NCBI RefSeq assembly: GCF_001305295.1
Contig: NZ_LJSI01000052.1
Span: 117,489-181,488 of the forward strand
DNA length: 64,000 nucleotides
Source of the DNA: Neptunomonas antarctica
Lineage (GTDB): Bacteria > Pseudomonadota > Gammaproteobacteria > Pseudomonadales > Balneatricaceae
Reading direction: 5' to 3'
The notes beneath the pieces are model-generated. The model saw nothing but the letters and a program-made list of their open reading frames with translations. It did no database searches and had not been told where the DNA came from. A program made the position numbers and the translations under genes. Shown here piece by piece: positions 17,828 to 26,851 of the stretch. Each line of letters opens with the position of its first letter. The first letter of the stretch is position 1.

Positions 17828-19752
17828 ACCGTTTTCCTTTTCCGACGGGATCTTGCCGGCGCTTTACCTTTACCCTGCAGCCCCTGAAATCGAACAGAAC
17901 GGACCTCTTCAATTAACTGTTGCAGACTCTGTGTCATCGGTTCCATAAAACTGCTGTACTTCATTTCACGTTGGCTGATGGCTTCTAGCTGTGCTTCCCA
18001 ATGCGCTGTCATATCAGGGTGCGCCATATTTTCAGGCAAGCTGGTTATCAGCTCTCTCCCGACCTCTGTTGCTCTGATATCTTTACCAGTACGTGCTAAA
18101 AATTGTCGGGTGAAAAGCAGCTCAATAATTCCGGCTCGTGTGGCTTCTGTTCCGAGCCCATCAGTATCTCTTAATACTTTTTTAATTGCAGGATCCTGCA
18201 CATAGCGTGCAATTCCGGTCATTGCGGCCAGTAGTGTTGCATCAGTAAAGTATTTAGGTGGACTGGTTTGCTTTTCAGCTAACAGTGCTTCTGTACACAG
18301 AACGACGTCACCTTGCTGAACCTCTGGAAGTGTTACGTCAGAAAACCCTTCATTACTGGCCCGTGAAGCGTCATCACCCCCCTTCTTGCTTTGAGGAAAC
18401 AGTGCTTTCCACCCCTGAGCCAACACATCTTTTTGCTTGGCAATAAATAATCCACCTTCGACTTCTGTATCAATTTGCTTATCCAGATACTCAAATGGTG
18501 GGTAAAACTGAATTAAATACTGCCTCGCCACCAATTCGTACACATGCGCCTCACCTGGCGATAAACGGCTGCCAAGCATCGTTTTTGAGGTGGGTATAAT
18601 GGCATGATGCGCACTGATTTTAGCGTCATTCCACGCTTTGCTTTTTATATTCAGATCAGCTTGCGTAACAGCGCTGCTTAAGTTACTACATGTACTGGCA
18701 ATGGACGCTGTCACGCGATTCGCTTCACTATGATGACCAAGGGGCAAATAGCGACAATCGGAACGAGGATAGGTAATCAATTTATGCTTTTCGTACAGTC
18801 CCTGACAGATATCTAATACTTGTTTAGCGCTCAGCCCATAGCGTTTTGCCGCATCAATTTGTAGTGACGATAAATTATAGGGCAAGGGAGCTGCCTGCTT
18901 TTTCTTGCTTTGCTGGACCTTAGTAATAACGCCATTTTGATTAGTGACACGGGCAATAACATTTTCTGCCAGTTTTCTGGACAACACACGGCCTTCTTCG
19001 TCCATGTAGGAGTCACACGCCTCACTAGGGCTCCATTTTGCTTTATAAAACGCGCCTTTCGATGTTTTAAGGGTTACAAACACTTCATAGAATGGCTTAC
19101 TAACGAAACCGTCTATTTCCATATCCCTATGCACGACAAGACCCAATAAAGGGGTTTGCACCCTTCCTATCGACAAAACACCCTTAAAACCCGATTTCTG
19201 CCCTTGCAGGGTGCACAGTCGTGTCATATTGATACCATACAACCAATCTGCTCTGGCGCGCGCTAAGGCCGATGTTGCCAAAGGAATAAAATCCGTATTA
19301 TTTCTTAGCGAATTAAGCGACTTTTTTACAGCACTTGCGTTCAAGTCACTGATCAAACAACGCTTCACTAATTCACGCTTAGTTTTAGATACGCCACTGA
19401 AACTAATCACTTCATCGACTAAAATCTGCCCCTCACGATCCGGATCGCCAACGTTAACCAGCATATCAGCTTGTTTTATCAGCTTTTTTAAAATAGTAAA
19501 CTGCTTTCTCGTTTTTGCTTTAACTTCAAGCTTCCACACATCAGGAATAATCGGTAAATGCTCAACAGCCCATTTTTTAAAGACGGGATTATAGACTTCT
19601 GGCTGAGCTTGCTCTAGTAAATGCCCGATGCACCAACTGACCACGTCGCCATTACCTACATAGATACAACCATCACCCTTTTTATGAGGCTTTGGTAACA
19701 CCTCGGCAATAGCACGTCCTAAACTTGGTTTTTCAGCAATATATAAAATCAT
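17824..19752 (-). CDS. topB: DNA topoisomerase III
   Basis: Type IA topoisomerase specialised in decatenation. Starts MILYIAEKPSLGRAIAEVLP. The Toprim acidic motif is NVGDPDREGQILVDEV (residues 100-115) and catalytic Tyr328 is in KLITYPRSDCRYLP, the same number as in E. coli TopB. Length 642 (E. coli 653), ending in a basic tail KAPARSRRKRKTV. The window thus holds both type IA topoisomerases within 4 kb. Coupled to the rluA-like gene and 20 bases downstream of a diguanylate cyclase gene. Confidence 0.96.
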   Translation of the reverse strand: MILYIAEKPSLGRAIAEVLPKPHKKGDGCIYVGNGDVVSWCIGHLLEQAQPEVYNPVFKKWAVEHLPIIPDVWKLEVKAKTRKQFTILKKLIKQADMLVNVGDPDREGQILVDEVISFSGVSKTKRELVKRCLISDLNASAVKKSLNSLRNNTDFIPLATSALARARADWLYGINMTRLCTLQGQKSGFKGVLSIGRVQTPLLGLVVHRDMEIDGFVSKPFYEVFVTLKTSKGAFYKAKWSPSEACDSYMDEEGRVLSRKLAENVIARVTNQNGVITKVQQSKKKQAAPLPYNLSSLQIDAAKRYGLSAKQVLDICQGLYEKHKLITYPRSDCRYLPLGHHSEANRVTASIASTCSNLSSAVTQADLNIKSKAWNDAKISAHHAIIPTSKTMLGSRLSPGEAHVYELVARQYLIQFYPPFEYLDKQIDTEVEGGLFIAKQKDVLAQGWKALFPQSKKGGDDASRASNEGFSDVTLPEVQQGDVVLCTEALLAEKQTSPPKYFTDATLLAAMTGIARYVQDPAIKKVLRDTDGLGTEATRAGIIELLFTRQFLARTGKDIRATEVGRELITSLPENMAHPDMTAHWEAQLEAISQREMKYSSFMEPMTQSLQQLIEEVRSVRFQGLQGKGKAPARSRRKRKTV

Positions 19753-19772
19753 GGATAAGGCGGGCTCTGCGG

Positions 19773-21194
19773 TTATTCAACCTGTCGTGTAGGGATCGTT
19801 TTTGCAGAGCTATTTTCTGCAGGGCTTTTTTTGACTGGATGACTTTTGGCTGGATCATGTTTTACTGGAGAAGGCGCTTTATAAGCGATAACACAATTTC
19901 GACCACGCTTTTTAGCGGCATAGAGCGCCAAATCCGCCGACTTTATAAGCATTTCTTCATTTTCATGATCCTGCGGGCAGGTGGCAATTCCCACCGACAA
20001 GGTAATAACCCGCTTACAATCAGGACTGTTATGCGAATCTTCCGCTACTTTTGCAATCACCATTTTCAACTTTTTATAGGCTTCAATCTTACTTGTATTA
20101 GGCAGCACAAGAATAAACTCTTCACCGCCATATCGGGCAACAACATCGCGCGCACGCATATTCTGAGCCAATGTTTCTGCTACAAATCTCAGCGCTTTAT
20201 CACCTTCCTGATGGCCAAATGAGTCATTATATTTTTTAAAATGATCAATATCGATCATCGCCACCGTGACTTCATAACCTTGTAGCTCGGAAGCTTTTAT
20301 CTCTCGTTTAAGCGTATTCCCAAGCCCTCTGCGATTAAGCAACCCGGTCAACTCATCTCTATTAGACGCCAGACTCAATTCGGCGCGTAGCTGAGCATTA
20401 TAAAAATGCAGACCTATCGTATTGCATACCGCGACAATCATCTCTTCATCTTCACTGGATAATAACGATTCAGTGAGTTTCTCTGAACGAATATGCAACA
20501 CGCCAAACTGCATTTCATGACATGCTATAGGATAACAGGCGACACTTTTAATGGAGGTCAGGTTAGCATTACCACAGAGCATACTCTGAGTATTAGAGGA
20601 CTCGATATAGGCCTTGCTTTGCCTTAGTACCTGACAATCTTTAAGAGACACTTGCGTATAGACTTTGTCTTCATGTACTCCCCACGCACCTACTAACGTC
20701 CAATTTTTAAATGCCTTATCAGCGAAAAGAACCGACACTGTATGATCAAGAATTATATTTTTCAAATAGGTCACGGATATTTCTTGCAATTCTTTCAGTG
20801 ACGTTGCTGCCGCTAAACAATCGCCCATGAGTCGCACCTGCTCGAGCTTTTTCGAACGCAAATATTCGTTTTCCAGAATCTCATTTTTAGTAGCTGATAG
20901 CACATGCGCATGCTCTACCGCTAACTTGCGCTCTTCCACTTCAATCCTCAGCTGTTCAATCGTTTCTGAAAGCTGCTGATGACTAATGCTCGCTTCCTGC
21001 CAGCGTCGCCAGGCATACCACGCCAACATCAACGAAAAAAACGACAACGCCACAGGCAATTCATCAACACCAAGATAAGAATAGCCAGCCGTCCAGGTCA
21101 ACCAGTACTCATTAAGCGCTAAAATGGCAGCGACCAGATAAGAAACAAGAAAAACGCCAATGGCGATTAAAAAGTCAGAAACACTTCTTTTCAT
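19773..21194 (-). CDS. membrane GAF-GGDEF diguanylate cyclase
   Basis: Predicted to make cyclic-di-GMP from two GTP. Two N-terminal membrane helices (about 7-27 and 45-62) are followed by a coiled coil (about 66-115), a GAF-like sensory region (about 125-270) and a GGDEF domain. The active-site motif is GGEEF with the inhibitory I-site RARD five residues before it, so product feedback is expected. The C-terminus is a low-complexity Lys/Pro tail. Precedes topB by 20 bases and follows the Cache-HAMP gene after 175 bases. A good Shine-Dalgarno (AGGATGAG) precedes the ATG. Confidence 0.9.
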   Translation of the reverse strand: MKRSVSDFLIAIGVFLVSYLVAAILALNEYWLTWTAGYSYLGVDELPVALSFFSLMLAWYAWRRWQEASISHQQLSETIEQLRIEVEERKLAVEHAHVLSATKNEILENEYLRSKKLEQVRLMGDCLAAATSLKELQEISVTYLKNIILDHTVSVLFADKAFKNWTLVGAWGVHEDKVYTQVSLKDCQVLRQSKAYIESSNTQSMLCGNANLTSIKSVACYPIACHEMQFGVLHIRSEKLTESLLSSEDEEMIVAVCNTIGLHFYNAQLRAELSLASNRDELTGLLNRRGLGNTLKREIKASELQGYEVTVAMIDIDHFKKYNDSFGHQEGDKALRFVAETLAQNMRARDVVARYGGEEFILVLPNTSKIEAYKKLKMVIAKVAEDSHNSPDCKRVITLSVGIATCPQDHENEEMLIKSADLALYAAKKRGRNCVIAYKAPSPVKHDPAKSHPVKKSPAENSSAKTIPTRQVE

Positions 21195-21306
21195 GCACTC
21201 ATCCTGAAGAGGTCAAAATAATTATATACAAAGCCGTTAAGAGACTTAAAGAACCAAAGATAATGTATTAAGCATAGTTTTTGCCCTTTCCGAATACATT
21301 TTGTCA

Positions 21307-21332
21307 TAAAAAAGGCAGGTTACCTTACCTTT
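21307..21332 (-). terminator. predicted Rho-independent terminator after the Cache-HAMP gene
   Basis: Read on the minus strand, an imperfect AAGGTAAGGT / ACCTGCCTT hairpin is followed by six T. It lies about 40 bases after the Cache-HAMP stop codon. Just upstream on that strand is a second inverted repeat, CTTTAATC ... GATTAAAG. The stem is short, so strength is uncertain. Confidence 0.5.
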
Positions 21333-21369
21333 AATCACGACAAAAAGGCGATTAAAGACCTGATAACCG

Positions 21370-22242
21370 TTAGTCTCTAGATGTTTGTTTTAGTTTTTTA
21401 AAGATAACCTTCAAACTTTTCTGCATTCGGCTAATGGCATCTGCCAGTTCACCGATTTCATCATTTGAATTGACAGTGATGACAGTATCCATTTTACCCA
21501 AACTCATTTGGCGAGCACTCTCAGCCAATTCGCGAATAGGCTTAACCAGAGCCCGATTAGAGAACCAAAGGTTAACCATTATAATCAGCAATAAAATAGC
21601 CGTACCTATGACCAGATAAAGGATGATTGTTGTTTGCTCTTCCTTATCCACTTCCTGTTGCTTTAACAACACCGCATCGTCTATATCATCAATATAGAAT
21701 CCAGTCCCCAGCATCCAACCAAATTCTTTAAGTGCTATAGCGTAACTCAGTTTAGGTACTTCATGATCCTTTGAGGGCTTATCCCACATATAGCTAACAT
21801 AACCACCGCCGTTTTTGGCGGCATTAATCAGTTCGGCGATGACTCGCACACCATTCACATCAGTCAGGTCAATTAGGTTTTTGCCTTCCAGCTCTGGTTT
21901 TGCAGGATGAACTTCAGTTAATCCGTTATAGTCAAAAGCAAAAATATATCCGTCGTCATCTCCGTAAGATATTGAACGCAATAAAGTTTTAACGCGGACC
22001 TGCGTTTCATAGCCATCTGACACGCCTTCTAAAATCGGACGAATAGCCGTCTCTGTTATGGCCATAAAGTTGAGAAGCGATTCGCGCTTAGATGCCATCA
22101 TGGTACTGCGTATCTGTTCTACTTCATGCACACCCATGACACGCAACTGGTAAAGCGACACAGCCATCAAAGCAGCAACGGTAAACATCAACGGGACTAT
22201 CGTTAAAATCAGAATTTTCTGTTTTATCTTAAGATTCTTCAC
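21370..22242 (-). CDS. Cache-HAMP membrane sensor without an output domain
   Basis: Resembles the sensory half of a methyl-accepting chemotaxis protein. Membrane helix about 9-31, a periplasmic single-Cache domain with DDDGYIFAFDYNG and EFGWMLGTGFYIDD, a second helix about 203-224, then a HAMP domain (LVKPIRELAESARQMSLGKMDTVI) and a short basic end near residue 290. Chemoreceptors continue for about 250 more residues with a signalling coiled coil; here the frame stops and the next 175 bases show no trace of one. The neighbouring GGDEF protein is a possible partner. Either a compact sensor or a truncated receptor. Confidence 0.88.
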   Translation of the reverse strand: MKNLKIKQKILILTIVPLMFTVAALMAVSLYQLRVMGVHEVEQIRSTMMASKRESLLNFMAITETAIRPILEGVSDGYETQVRVKTLLRSISYGDDDGYIFAFDYNGLTEVHPAKPELEGKNLIDLTDVNGVRVIAELINAAKNGGGYVSYMWDKPSKDHEVPKLSYAIALKEFGWMLGTGFYIDDIDDAVLLKQQEVDKEEQTTIILYLVIGTAILLLIIMVNLWFSNRALVKPIRELAESARQMSLGKMDTVITVNSNDEIGELADAISRMQKSLKVIFKKLKQTSRD

Positions 22243-22367
22243 TTACAGTACTCCAGGGCCCAACGACTGTTCGATAAACGTCGCGTTTTTTATTATTTTT
22301 TAAAAGCGATACAATAATTATTTTTCTAAGAAGTCGACTATAGTAAACAACTCTCTGAATTAAAAGG

Positions 22368-23399
22368 TTAATTGAATGGAAAAGCCTGAGGTTCAATTTC
22401 CAATTGCACATCAAACGCAACATACACAGATGCCTGTATCTCTCCCGCCAGTTGCAGCAACTCGGTTAATTGACCACCACCAAAATGCACCAACACTAAT
22501 GCCTGCTTATCGTAAACACCCACATTCGCTGTTCCCTTACCCTTCCAATCACATTGATCAATTAACCAGCCTGCTGCCAGCTTCATAAATCCCGGACGAT
22601 CGGGATAGGCTATAAGATTTGGCCACTGTTGTTTAATAAACTGATGCTGCTGCTCTGAAATGACAGGGTTTTTAAAAAAGCTTCCCGCATTAGCGAGTAT
22701 TTCAGGGTCAGGAAGCTTACTACGACGTACCGCACAGACGGCATCGAACACCTGTTGAACACCCGGTTGGGTTATATGTTGCTGATCAAAATAATTCTGT
22801 AATGCAGCATAGCGGATGCTTGCATCTTGCTGGCGAAACAGCTGAAGCTCTACTTCCGTAATAATATATTCTCCCGGAAAATGCTTAAACAGGCTGTCTC
22901 GGTAAGCAAACTGACACTCGCTATTAGATAATTCAACAAAGCGTCCACTCGTTACATGATAAGCACGAACCGTTCGTAAAACATCTTTCAGCTCTGTGCC
23001 GTAAGCACCAATATTCTGTACGGGTGATGCACCAACACGCCCGGGAATGAGCGCCATTGACTCGATGCCAGATAGACCTCGCTCAACACTCCAACGCACA
23101 GTCTCATGCCAATTTTCTCCGCCGCCTAACAGAATACTGACGGAATCGCCCGATTCAAACACACGCTGCCCCATAATATCGATACGGATTACAAGGCCAT
23201 CAATTTGAGGTGCCATTAGTACATTACTGCCGCCGCCTAAAATTCTAATAGGTAAATGATGTTGCTTTGCATAGGTAACGGCAGACACCAACTCAGCTTC
23301 GCTGGCTACGGCGATAAAGTATTCGGCTATGGCAGGAAATTTCAACGTATTACTGGATTGCAATCCGAAATTGGATTGTAATTTGTGCTGTATATCCAT
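22368..23399 (-). CDS. murB: UDP-N-acetylenolpyruvoylglucosamine reductase
   Basis: FAD-dependent reduction that completes UDP-N-acetylmuramate in peptidoglycan synthesis. Type I MurB: the FAD-binding segment LPIRILGGGSNVL is near residues 50-62, then GRVGASPVQNIGAYG and CQFAYRDSLFK. The catalytic Ser is in LANAGSFFKNP. Length 343 (E. coli 342). The start ATG overlaps the phosphatase stop codon (TAATG), implying coupled translation; the pairing with a low-molecular-weight phosphatase is typical of pseudomonads. Confidence 0.97.
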   Translation of the reverse strand: MDIQHKLQSNFGLQSSNTLKFPAIAEYFIAVASEAELVSAVTYAKQHHLPIRILGGGSNVLMAPQIDGLVIRIDIMGQRVFESGDSVSILLGGGENWHETVRWSVERGLSGIESMALIPGRVGASPVQNIGAYGTELKDVLRTVRAYHVTSGRFVELSNSECQFAYRDSLFKHFPGEYIITEVELQLFRQQDASIRYAALQNYFDQQHITQPGVQQVFDAVCAVRRSKLPDPEILANAGSFFKNPVISEQQHQFIKQQWPNLIAYPDRPGFMKLAAGWLIDQCDWKGKGTANVGVYDKQALVLVHFGGGQLTELLQLAGEIQASVYVAFDVQLEIEPQAFPFN

Positions 23400-23884
23400 T
23401 ACCGCCGCTCTTGTTGGATTTTAATAATCAGACCCATAGAGGCATTCTCAACCAGATCAAGCACCTGCTCGAAACCTGTATTACCCCCATAATAAGGATC
23501 AGGCACTTCACGCTCGACACATTGAGCAAAATCCATAAACAAACCCAGATGCCCCTGATATTCGGGCGGAGCGATGGTCTTCAAGTGACTAAGATTTTCT
23601 TCATCCATCGCGAGGATATGCGTAAATTCTGCAAAATCCTGAGGGACTGCCTGACGAGCACGAAGATGATTAAGCTGATAACCTCGCTCTTGCGCCGCAC
23701 TAACAGAACGCGCATCAGGAGAATTACCTACGTGGTAAGCCGCCGTACCAGCAGAATCAACATCAATCAAAGCGGCCATACCCTGCTGAGCTACTAGCGT
23801 TTCAAAAACACCATGCGCTGTTGGGGAACGACATATATTGCCAAGACATACAAAAAGAACACGTGATTTATTGTTGATTTTCAA
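23399..23884 (-). CDS. low-molecular-weight protein-tyrosine phosphatase
   Basis: Small cytoplasmic phosphatase of the arsenate-reductase-like fold. The P-loop C-x5-R runs from Cys13 to Arg19 (CLGNICRS) and the general-acid motif DPYYGG is near 133. Length 161. It lies directly before murB with a one-base overlap. Related proteins dephosphorylate tyrosine kinases of exopolysaccharide export, but no such genes are nearby, so the substrate is open. Confidence 0.93.
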   Translation of the reverse strand: MKINNKSRVLFVCLGNICRSPTAHGVFETLVAQQGMAALIDVDSAGTAAYHVGNSPDARSVSAAQERGYQLNHLRARQAVPQDFAEFTHILAMDEENLSHLKTIAPPEYQGHLGLFMDFAQCVEREVPDPYYGGNTGFEQVLDLVENASMGLIIKIQQERR

Positions 23885-23959
23885 AAGATTACACCTAAGG
23901 CATCAGCTATGACTACATACATCTGATTTATTATCTCAGAAAATCATTATCAAATCCTA

Positions 23960-24214
23960 TTAGCGGGTAAATGTAACGGGCTGTTCAATCTCATAGATAG
24001 CGTCGGCTATCGTTTCTAACTGTTTTTCCAGCACTGCCTGCGCATCATGCAGCCCTTGATTATAATAATAAGACCCCATCTCTTTTGAAAAGAAGTCGAG
24101 CAGAAACTGCGCATCAAACTGGCCCACTTCCTGGTCCAGCTCATCAAGAAAATAACGTTGGATTTTATGGACAATGGCATCTTTTTGTTCGGCAGGAAAT
24201 TCTATTGCAGGCAT
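23960..24214 (-). CDS. DUF2164 family protein
   Basis: An 84-residue soluble protein matching the DUF2164 family as I recall it. The hallmark pattern is IQRYFLDELDQEVGQFDAQFLLDFFSKEMGSYYYNQGLHDAQ. Function unknown. A single gene, with about 75 bases to the phosphatase gene and about 200 AT-rich bases upstream. The length is normal for the family. Confidence 0.88.
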   Translation of the reverse strand: MPAIEFPAEQKDAIVHKIQRYFLDELDQEVGQFDAQFLLDFFSKEMGSYYYNQGLHDAQAVLEKQLETIADAIYEIEQPVTFTR

Positions 24215-24421
24215 TTATAATTGTCCTTATATTTTTTAACAATGGCTTACCGATAATATTACAGTAGCCAGCACCCCTTGTGATCATCCTTGCTGATCTC
24301 TTTCAACGTATCTGCTGATGTTCAGAGAAGAGCTCCCTAAATGAAACGTAGAATCATGCAAAAAAAATTGCAGTACGTTCATAAAAAAGATTTATAAAAC
24401 GTTCTATACAAAACTATCCGG

Positions 24422-24907
24422 TTATTTTGTTTTAGTCGGATGCCTTTCTTTAAGATATTCCATATGAGAAATCAGACCTTCAACCGTCTCCCTCAACAAA
24501 TCAAGCTCTTCAATAGACAGCGTCTCCAGCTGTTCCAGGTTATATTCAATAATCTCTATAATCTGTTTATCCGGACGCTGCAAAGGACGCATAAAATAGG
24601 TTGTTATCGTGGCGACAATTGTGCCAAAAAAGAGGGCCGAACCTACAATAATCCAGATACCACCGATAAGTTTTGATATACCTAATACCGGCACGGGGGC
24701 AATACCCGCCGTTGAACATGCCGCGACGGACCAATAAAGAGCTTCACCGAATGTCGTGATACCAGAACCCTGCGCCCCACTTTCTGCAAAGAACATCGCC
24801 GCAGAAAAGCAAAACCAAAGAATCACTAATAACACTACCGCTTTCACAAAAGGAGTGTGATTCAATATATCTTTAATAAAAATCTTAGCGCGCGAATGCT
24901 TAACCAT
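24422..24907 (-). CDS. two-helix potassium-channel-like protein with altered pore
   Basis: Membrane protein of the two-transmembrane ion-channel type. Helix 1 is about 21-41, a pore-helix-like segment FGEALYWSVAACST 53-66, helix 2 about 80-103, then a cytoplasmic coiled-coil tail (about 112-155). Where K+ channels have TVGYG this protein has TAGIA, so selectivity is unlikely to be the usual one. The ATG at 24907 has AAGGGG upstream and was preferred over an ATG 23 codons earlier. Single gene with no obvious partner. Channel fold likely, ion unknown. Confidence 0.72.
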   Translation of the reverse strand: MVKHSRAKIFIKDILNHTPFVKAVVLLVILWFCFSAAMFFAESGAQGSGITTFGEALYWSVAACSTAGIAPVPVLGISKLIGGIWIIVGSALFFGTIVATITTYFMRPLQRPDKQIIEIIEYNLEQLETLSIEELDLLRETVEGLISHMEYLKERHPTKTK

Positions 24908-25125
24908 ATTAATTCCCCTTATGCCATGACTACTTATCACAGCATACAAGAGAAGTATTATTAAGATGTGCGACAAATCAAAACGAAGCCTCAGTGTAGA
25001 GCTTAAAAATATTTAAGGCCTACATTGGCATTAGCTTTTTCGGTGTAAACGAGTTCGCCACCCCAAAAGGAATATAACCTTAGGAATAACACAGCAAATC
25101 GGCAAGCTATTACTGCTACCCACCT

Positions 25126-25848
25126 TTATTTTACGGTTATCATTGGAATCTTGCGGTAGCGATAGTTGCGACCTAGCAACCAAAGCATCAAGGCTGCTCC
25201 CATTCCACTGGTGCCGAGAATCATCGTCATTATCATAATCTGATAACGCACTGCGATAAGAGGCGAAACACCCGAGAGAATTTGCCCAGTCATCATTCCA
25301 GGCAAAGCAACCAGTCCAACAGCTAACAACCCGTTTATCTGAGGAATCATAGCCGCATGAAAAGCATTTAAACGCGCTATTTTCTCATCCTTCCCTTCAT
25401 GTAATTCTGCATGATACCGCTCGGCAGCCAAACTGATTGCATTCATTGTATTAGCAAAATACATTCCTGCTAACGGTATAATTACGCGTGGCTCATACCA
25501 AACATCAACCGCTAAAACCAACTTAAGGGTAATTAACAGATGCAGCGCGACTGACACACCTAACGCAATAAAAGCAGGCTTCAGAAAACCTTTATGATGA
25601 TTAACGGGGCGAATAGCAATCCATGCCGCAGCAGATATCATCACCGCCAAAACACCTATGGTTAGCCAGAGGGAAGGATTTCCGAATAATGCAACCAGAA
25701 CATAGCCTACGCCTATCAATTGTAGCGTCATACGTGCGCTGGCTAACAAAATGTCTGCCGGTTTACCATTCCAATAGAAGTAGACGCCGCAAATCAAGAT
25801 AACGGGGATTAAACACCACGCCAGTGACAACCACGAGATAACCGGCAT
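25126..25848 (-). CDS. UPF0014 (FetB-like) ABC transporter permease
   Basis: Integral membrane protein of about seven helices in the UPF0014 family, whose E. coli member FetB (YbbM) works with ATPase FetA in iron homeostasis. The signature loops IPLAGMYFANTMNAISLAAER and LVALPGMMTGQILSGVSP are present. Length 240, shorter than the usual 255-260 mostly at the N-terminus. No ATPase gene adjoins it, unlike the fetAB operon, so its partner must be elsewhere or absent. Same strand as neighbours with modest gaps. Confidence 0.88.
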   Translation of the reverse strand: MPVISWLSLAWCLIPVILICGVYFYWNGKPADILLASARMTLQLIGVGYVLVALFGNPSLWLTIGVLAVMISAAAWIAIRPVNHHKGFLKPAFIALGVSVALHLLITLKLVLAVDVWYEPRVIIPLAGMYFANTMNAISLAAERYHAELHEGKDEKIARLNAFHAAMIPQINGLLAVGLVALPGMMTGQILSGVSPLIAVRYQIMIMTMILGTSGMGAALMLWLLGRNYRYRKIPMITVK

Positions 25849-25919
25849 AGAAGTATGCTCCGTAGAAGTTAATTTAAAGAATTCATGAACTACTTATTTA
25901 AAGCGCTTACTCAAAGAGC

Positions 25920-26516
25920 TTATAAAAGCTTCGCCACTAAGCTCTTGGCTTTATTTTGTATCTGTGGCGGCAATATTGGTTGAGAGCGCTGTGAGACAAA
26001 ACCCGTAAAGAGTGTACCGACGGTCTCGGCACCCACAACTTTTGCCGTTGTTTTAAGCTGTTTATGCGTATCGTACAGCCAGCGGCCTAATACGCCAGGC
26101 GCGGCGCACGAAGAGACTAATAGCGCTTTCTTCTTAGGCTCATTATTTTTCCTGAAATCAGGCGAATGCTGGCCCCATGGCCAATAAGCATAAACGACTA
26201 ACCGCTCCATAAATCGTTTAAAAATTGCAGTCACCGATCCAAAATTAGTCGGCGAAGCAAGTATATAAGCATCTGCCCGCTCTATTTTATCGACTAAAGC
26301 CTGCATTGCATCTTGCTGTACACATTTACCCGGTACGCTACCCTTTTGCTGCGTACACTCTCTGCAATTAAGGCAAAACTCTATTGGATATTCCCGTAAT
26401 AAAACAACGTCAACATCAGCATTCGCCTCTCGCAAAGCCAGCACCATAACATTGATAGCTTGATCGGTAATCCCATCTGACCGATATGACCCGTTGATTA
26501 CTAATATTTTAGTCAT
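25920..26516 (-). CDS. flavodoxin-fold NAD(P)H-dependent oxidoreductase
   Basis: Predicted FMN-binding reductase of the NADPH-dependent FMN reductase/iron-sulfur flavoprotein group. The phosphate-binding loop NGSYRSDG is near residues 7-14. The flavin loop SPTNFGSVTAIFKRFMER is typical. Cysteines in FCLNCRECTQQ are an Fe-S or disulfide candidate. The ATG at 26516 is preceded by AAGGA and was preferred over a start ten codons upstream. 198 residues. The natural substrate (quinone, flavin or azo compound) cannot be read from sequence. Confidence 0.85.
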   Translation of the reverse strand: MTKILVINGSYRSDGITDQAINVMVLALREANADVDVVLLREYPIEFCLNCRECTQQKGSVPGKCVQQDAMQALVDKIERADAYILASPTNFGSVTAIFKRFMERLVVYAYWPWGQHSPDFRKNNEPKKKALLVSSCAAPGVLGRWLYDTHKQLKTTAKVVGAETVGTLFTGFVSQRSQPILPPQIQNKAKSLVAKLL

Positions 26517-26851
26517 GATGTCCTTACCTCCCACAGCAAACAACATCTTTTTTATAACGAAAAATAATATTAAGTTAGTTAAAAATTATTTTAAAGTAAT
26601 CTTGACAAAGTCCGACATACCAATCCACATTTTATTGTTTAACTTAACAGACCTCGGGGTAAAACTAATCACAGTTATAATATTGTTTGGATTATATTCA
26701 TGAAGCTATCTGCTTATATCAGGAGGGTGTTGTCGGGAGAGAGCTATCGGGAGACCGCTACAAGAAATTGCTCACTCAGGAGAGTCCTGAACGAGCAATA
26801 ATATTTAATGATTTTTCAGTGGCTAAATAAGTTAGCTATTTATTAATATTC
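26517..26851. other. intergenic stretch, AT-rich, with one hairpin
   Basis: 335 bases between the nadA stop and the flavin reductase start. The part 26530-26700 is very AT-rich with no credible gene. At 26733-26740 and 26747-26754 TCGGGAGA occurs twice, 14 bases apart, just after a Shine-Dalgarno-like AGGAGGG at 26721. The only strong element is the hairpin at 26767-26799, listed separately. Confidence 0.6.
26767..26799 (-). terminator. strong hairpin, probable nadA terminator
   Basis: ATTGCTC pairs with GAGCAAT, and inside them TCAGGA pairs with TCCTGA around a GAG loop, with a small internal bulge. It lies about 50 bases after the nadA stop on the minus strand and is followed there by TTTCTT, a weak U-tract. 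The plus side is also T-rich beyond it, so it could work both ways. Confidence 0.6.

Noticed and set aside
26494..26703. 69-residue plus-strand frame in the AT-rich gap
   Set aside because: Composition follows the AT-rich DNA, no ribosome site, overlaps the flavin reductase start.
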